Shown here piece by piece: positions 63,382 through 64,000 of a stretch of DNA of 64,000 bases (its first letter is position 1; each line of letters begins with the position of its first letter). The notes under the pieces are model-generated. The model ran no database searches. It had not been told where the DNA came from and was given only the letters and a program-made list of their open reading frames with translations. The stretch comes from Bifidobacterium breve. Lineage in GTDB: Bacteria; Actinomycetota; Thermoleophilia; Solirubrobacterales; Solirubrobacteraceae. The stretch lies in assembly GCA_945889475.1 (NCBI GenBank), contig CAMDBT010000006.1, positions 1 through 64,000 on the forward strand, given 5' to 3'. Made by a program: the position numbers and the translations under genes.

Positions 63382-64000
63382 CTAACTCCCGGCCGCGACG
63401 TCGGCCTCGTCGCCAACGCGGCTCTGGCGCTCGATCTGGCGGCGGATGTCGCGCATCGGCTCGACCGAGCGCACACGCGGAACGACGTCGAAGTTGTTGA
63501 TCGGCGGGGGCGAGGGGGTGAACCACTCGAGTGTGTTACCGCGCCACGGGTCGGGGCCAGCCTTGGCGCCGCTGCGGAGGCTCTGGACAATGTTGACGAT
63601 CGTCAGCAGCACGCCGAGCGCGAGGATGAATGAGCCGATCGTCGAGATCATGTTGTAGGTACCGAGGTTGTTGACGTCGGCGTACTCGTAGACGCGTCGC
63701 GGCATCCCACTGAGGCCGGCCGAGTGCTGGATCAGGAAGGTGATCCAGAAACCGCCGAGCGTCAGCGCGAAGCTGACCCTGCCGAGCTTCTCGTCCATCA
63801 TCCGGCCGGTCATCTTCGGGAACCAGTAGTAGAGCGCCGCCATCATCGAGAAGACTGCGCCGCCGACAATCGTGTAGTGGAAGTGGGCAACGACGAAGTA
63901 GGTGTCGTGCAGCTGCCAGTCGACCGGGAAGGTGGCGAGGAAGATCCCGGTGATCCCGCCGAGCAGGAAGGTTGCGAGAAAACCGATCGAGTAGAGCATC
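63382..64000 (-). CDS. ctaD: Second cytochrome c oxidase subunit I, C-terminal part only (gene continues past window)
   Basis: HDTYFVVAHFHYTIVGGAVFSMMAALYYWFPKMTGRMMDEKLG..., SGMPRRVYEYAD, LEWFTPSPPPINNFD; frame open to the window end. Confidence 0.93.
   Translation of the reverse strand, partial: MLYSIGFLATFLLGGITGIFLATFPVDWQLHDTYFVVAHFHYTIVGGAVFSMMAALYYWFPKMTGRMMDEKLGRVSFALTLGGFWITFLIQHSAGLSGMPRRVYEYADVNNLGTYNMISTIGSFILALGVLLTIVNIVQSLRSGAKAGPDPWRGNTLEWFTPSPPPINNFDVVPRVRSVEPMRDIRRQIERQSRVGDEADVAAGS

Overview
This 64 kb window is gene-dense, GC-rich bacterial chromosome. Gene content looks actinobacterial, plausibly Thermoleophilia/Solirubrobacterales-like; that lineage call is inference. 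Most of it is core metabolism: a 5'-truncated UvrD/AddA-type helicase-nuclease, gltBD, ispH, a moeZ/cysO/cysM/tatA/mec sulfur-carrier cluster, nadB, murI-rph-rdgB, pyrF, guaB3-guaA, rplM-rpsI, glmM-glmS-acpS-nnr-alr-cca, and an aa3/caa3 cytochrome oxidase region (ctaC, ctaD, ctaE, ctaB and a second ctaD cut by the window edge). I saw no CRISPR array, prophage, transposase, rRNA or convincing tRNA. There is no clear-cut new defence-type system. The best leads are: a CysO-type sulfur carrier whose GG is masked by a 7-aa tail beside a JAMM protease; two tandem secreted paralogs of unknown function that each carry a similar downstream hairpin; an internally duplicated Usp-like protein inside the cox operon of an A2-type (YSHPAV) oxidase; a 36-aa membrane microprotein missing from the ORF track; a perfect 11-bp-arm palindrome against the glmS start; a CDF transporter with three C-terminal ZT-dimer-like modules; a roughly 130-aa acidic extension on ribosomal protein S9; and a recurrent TANNNT hexamer 6-7 nt before start codons that suggests widespread leaderless transcription.
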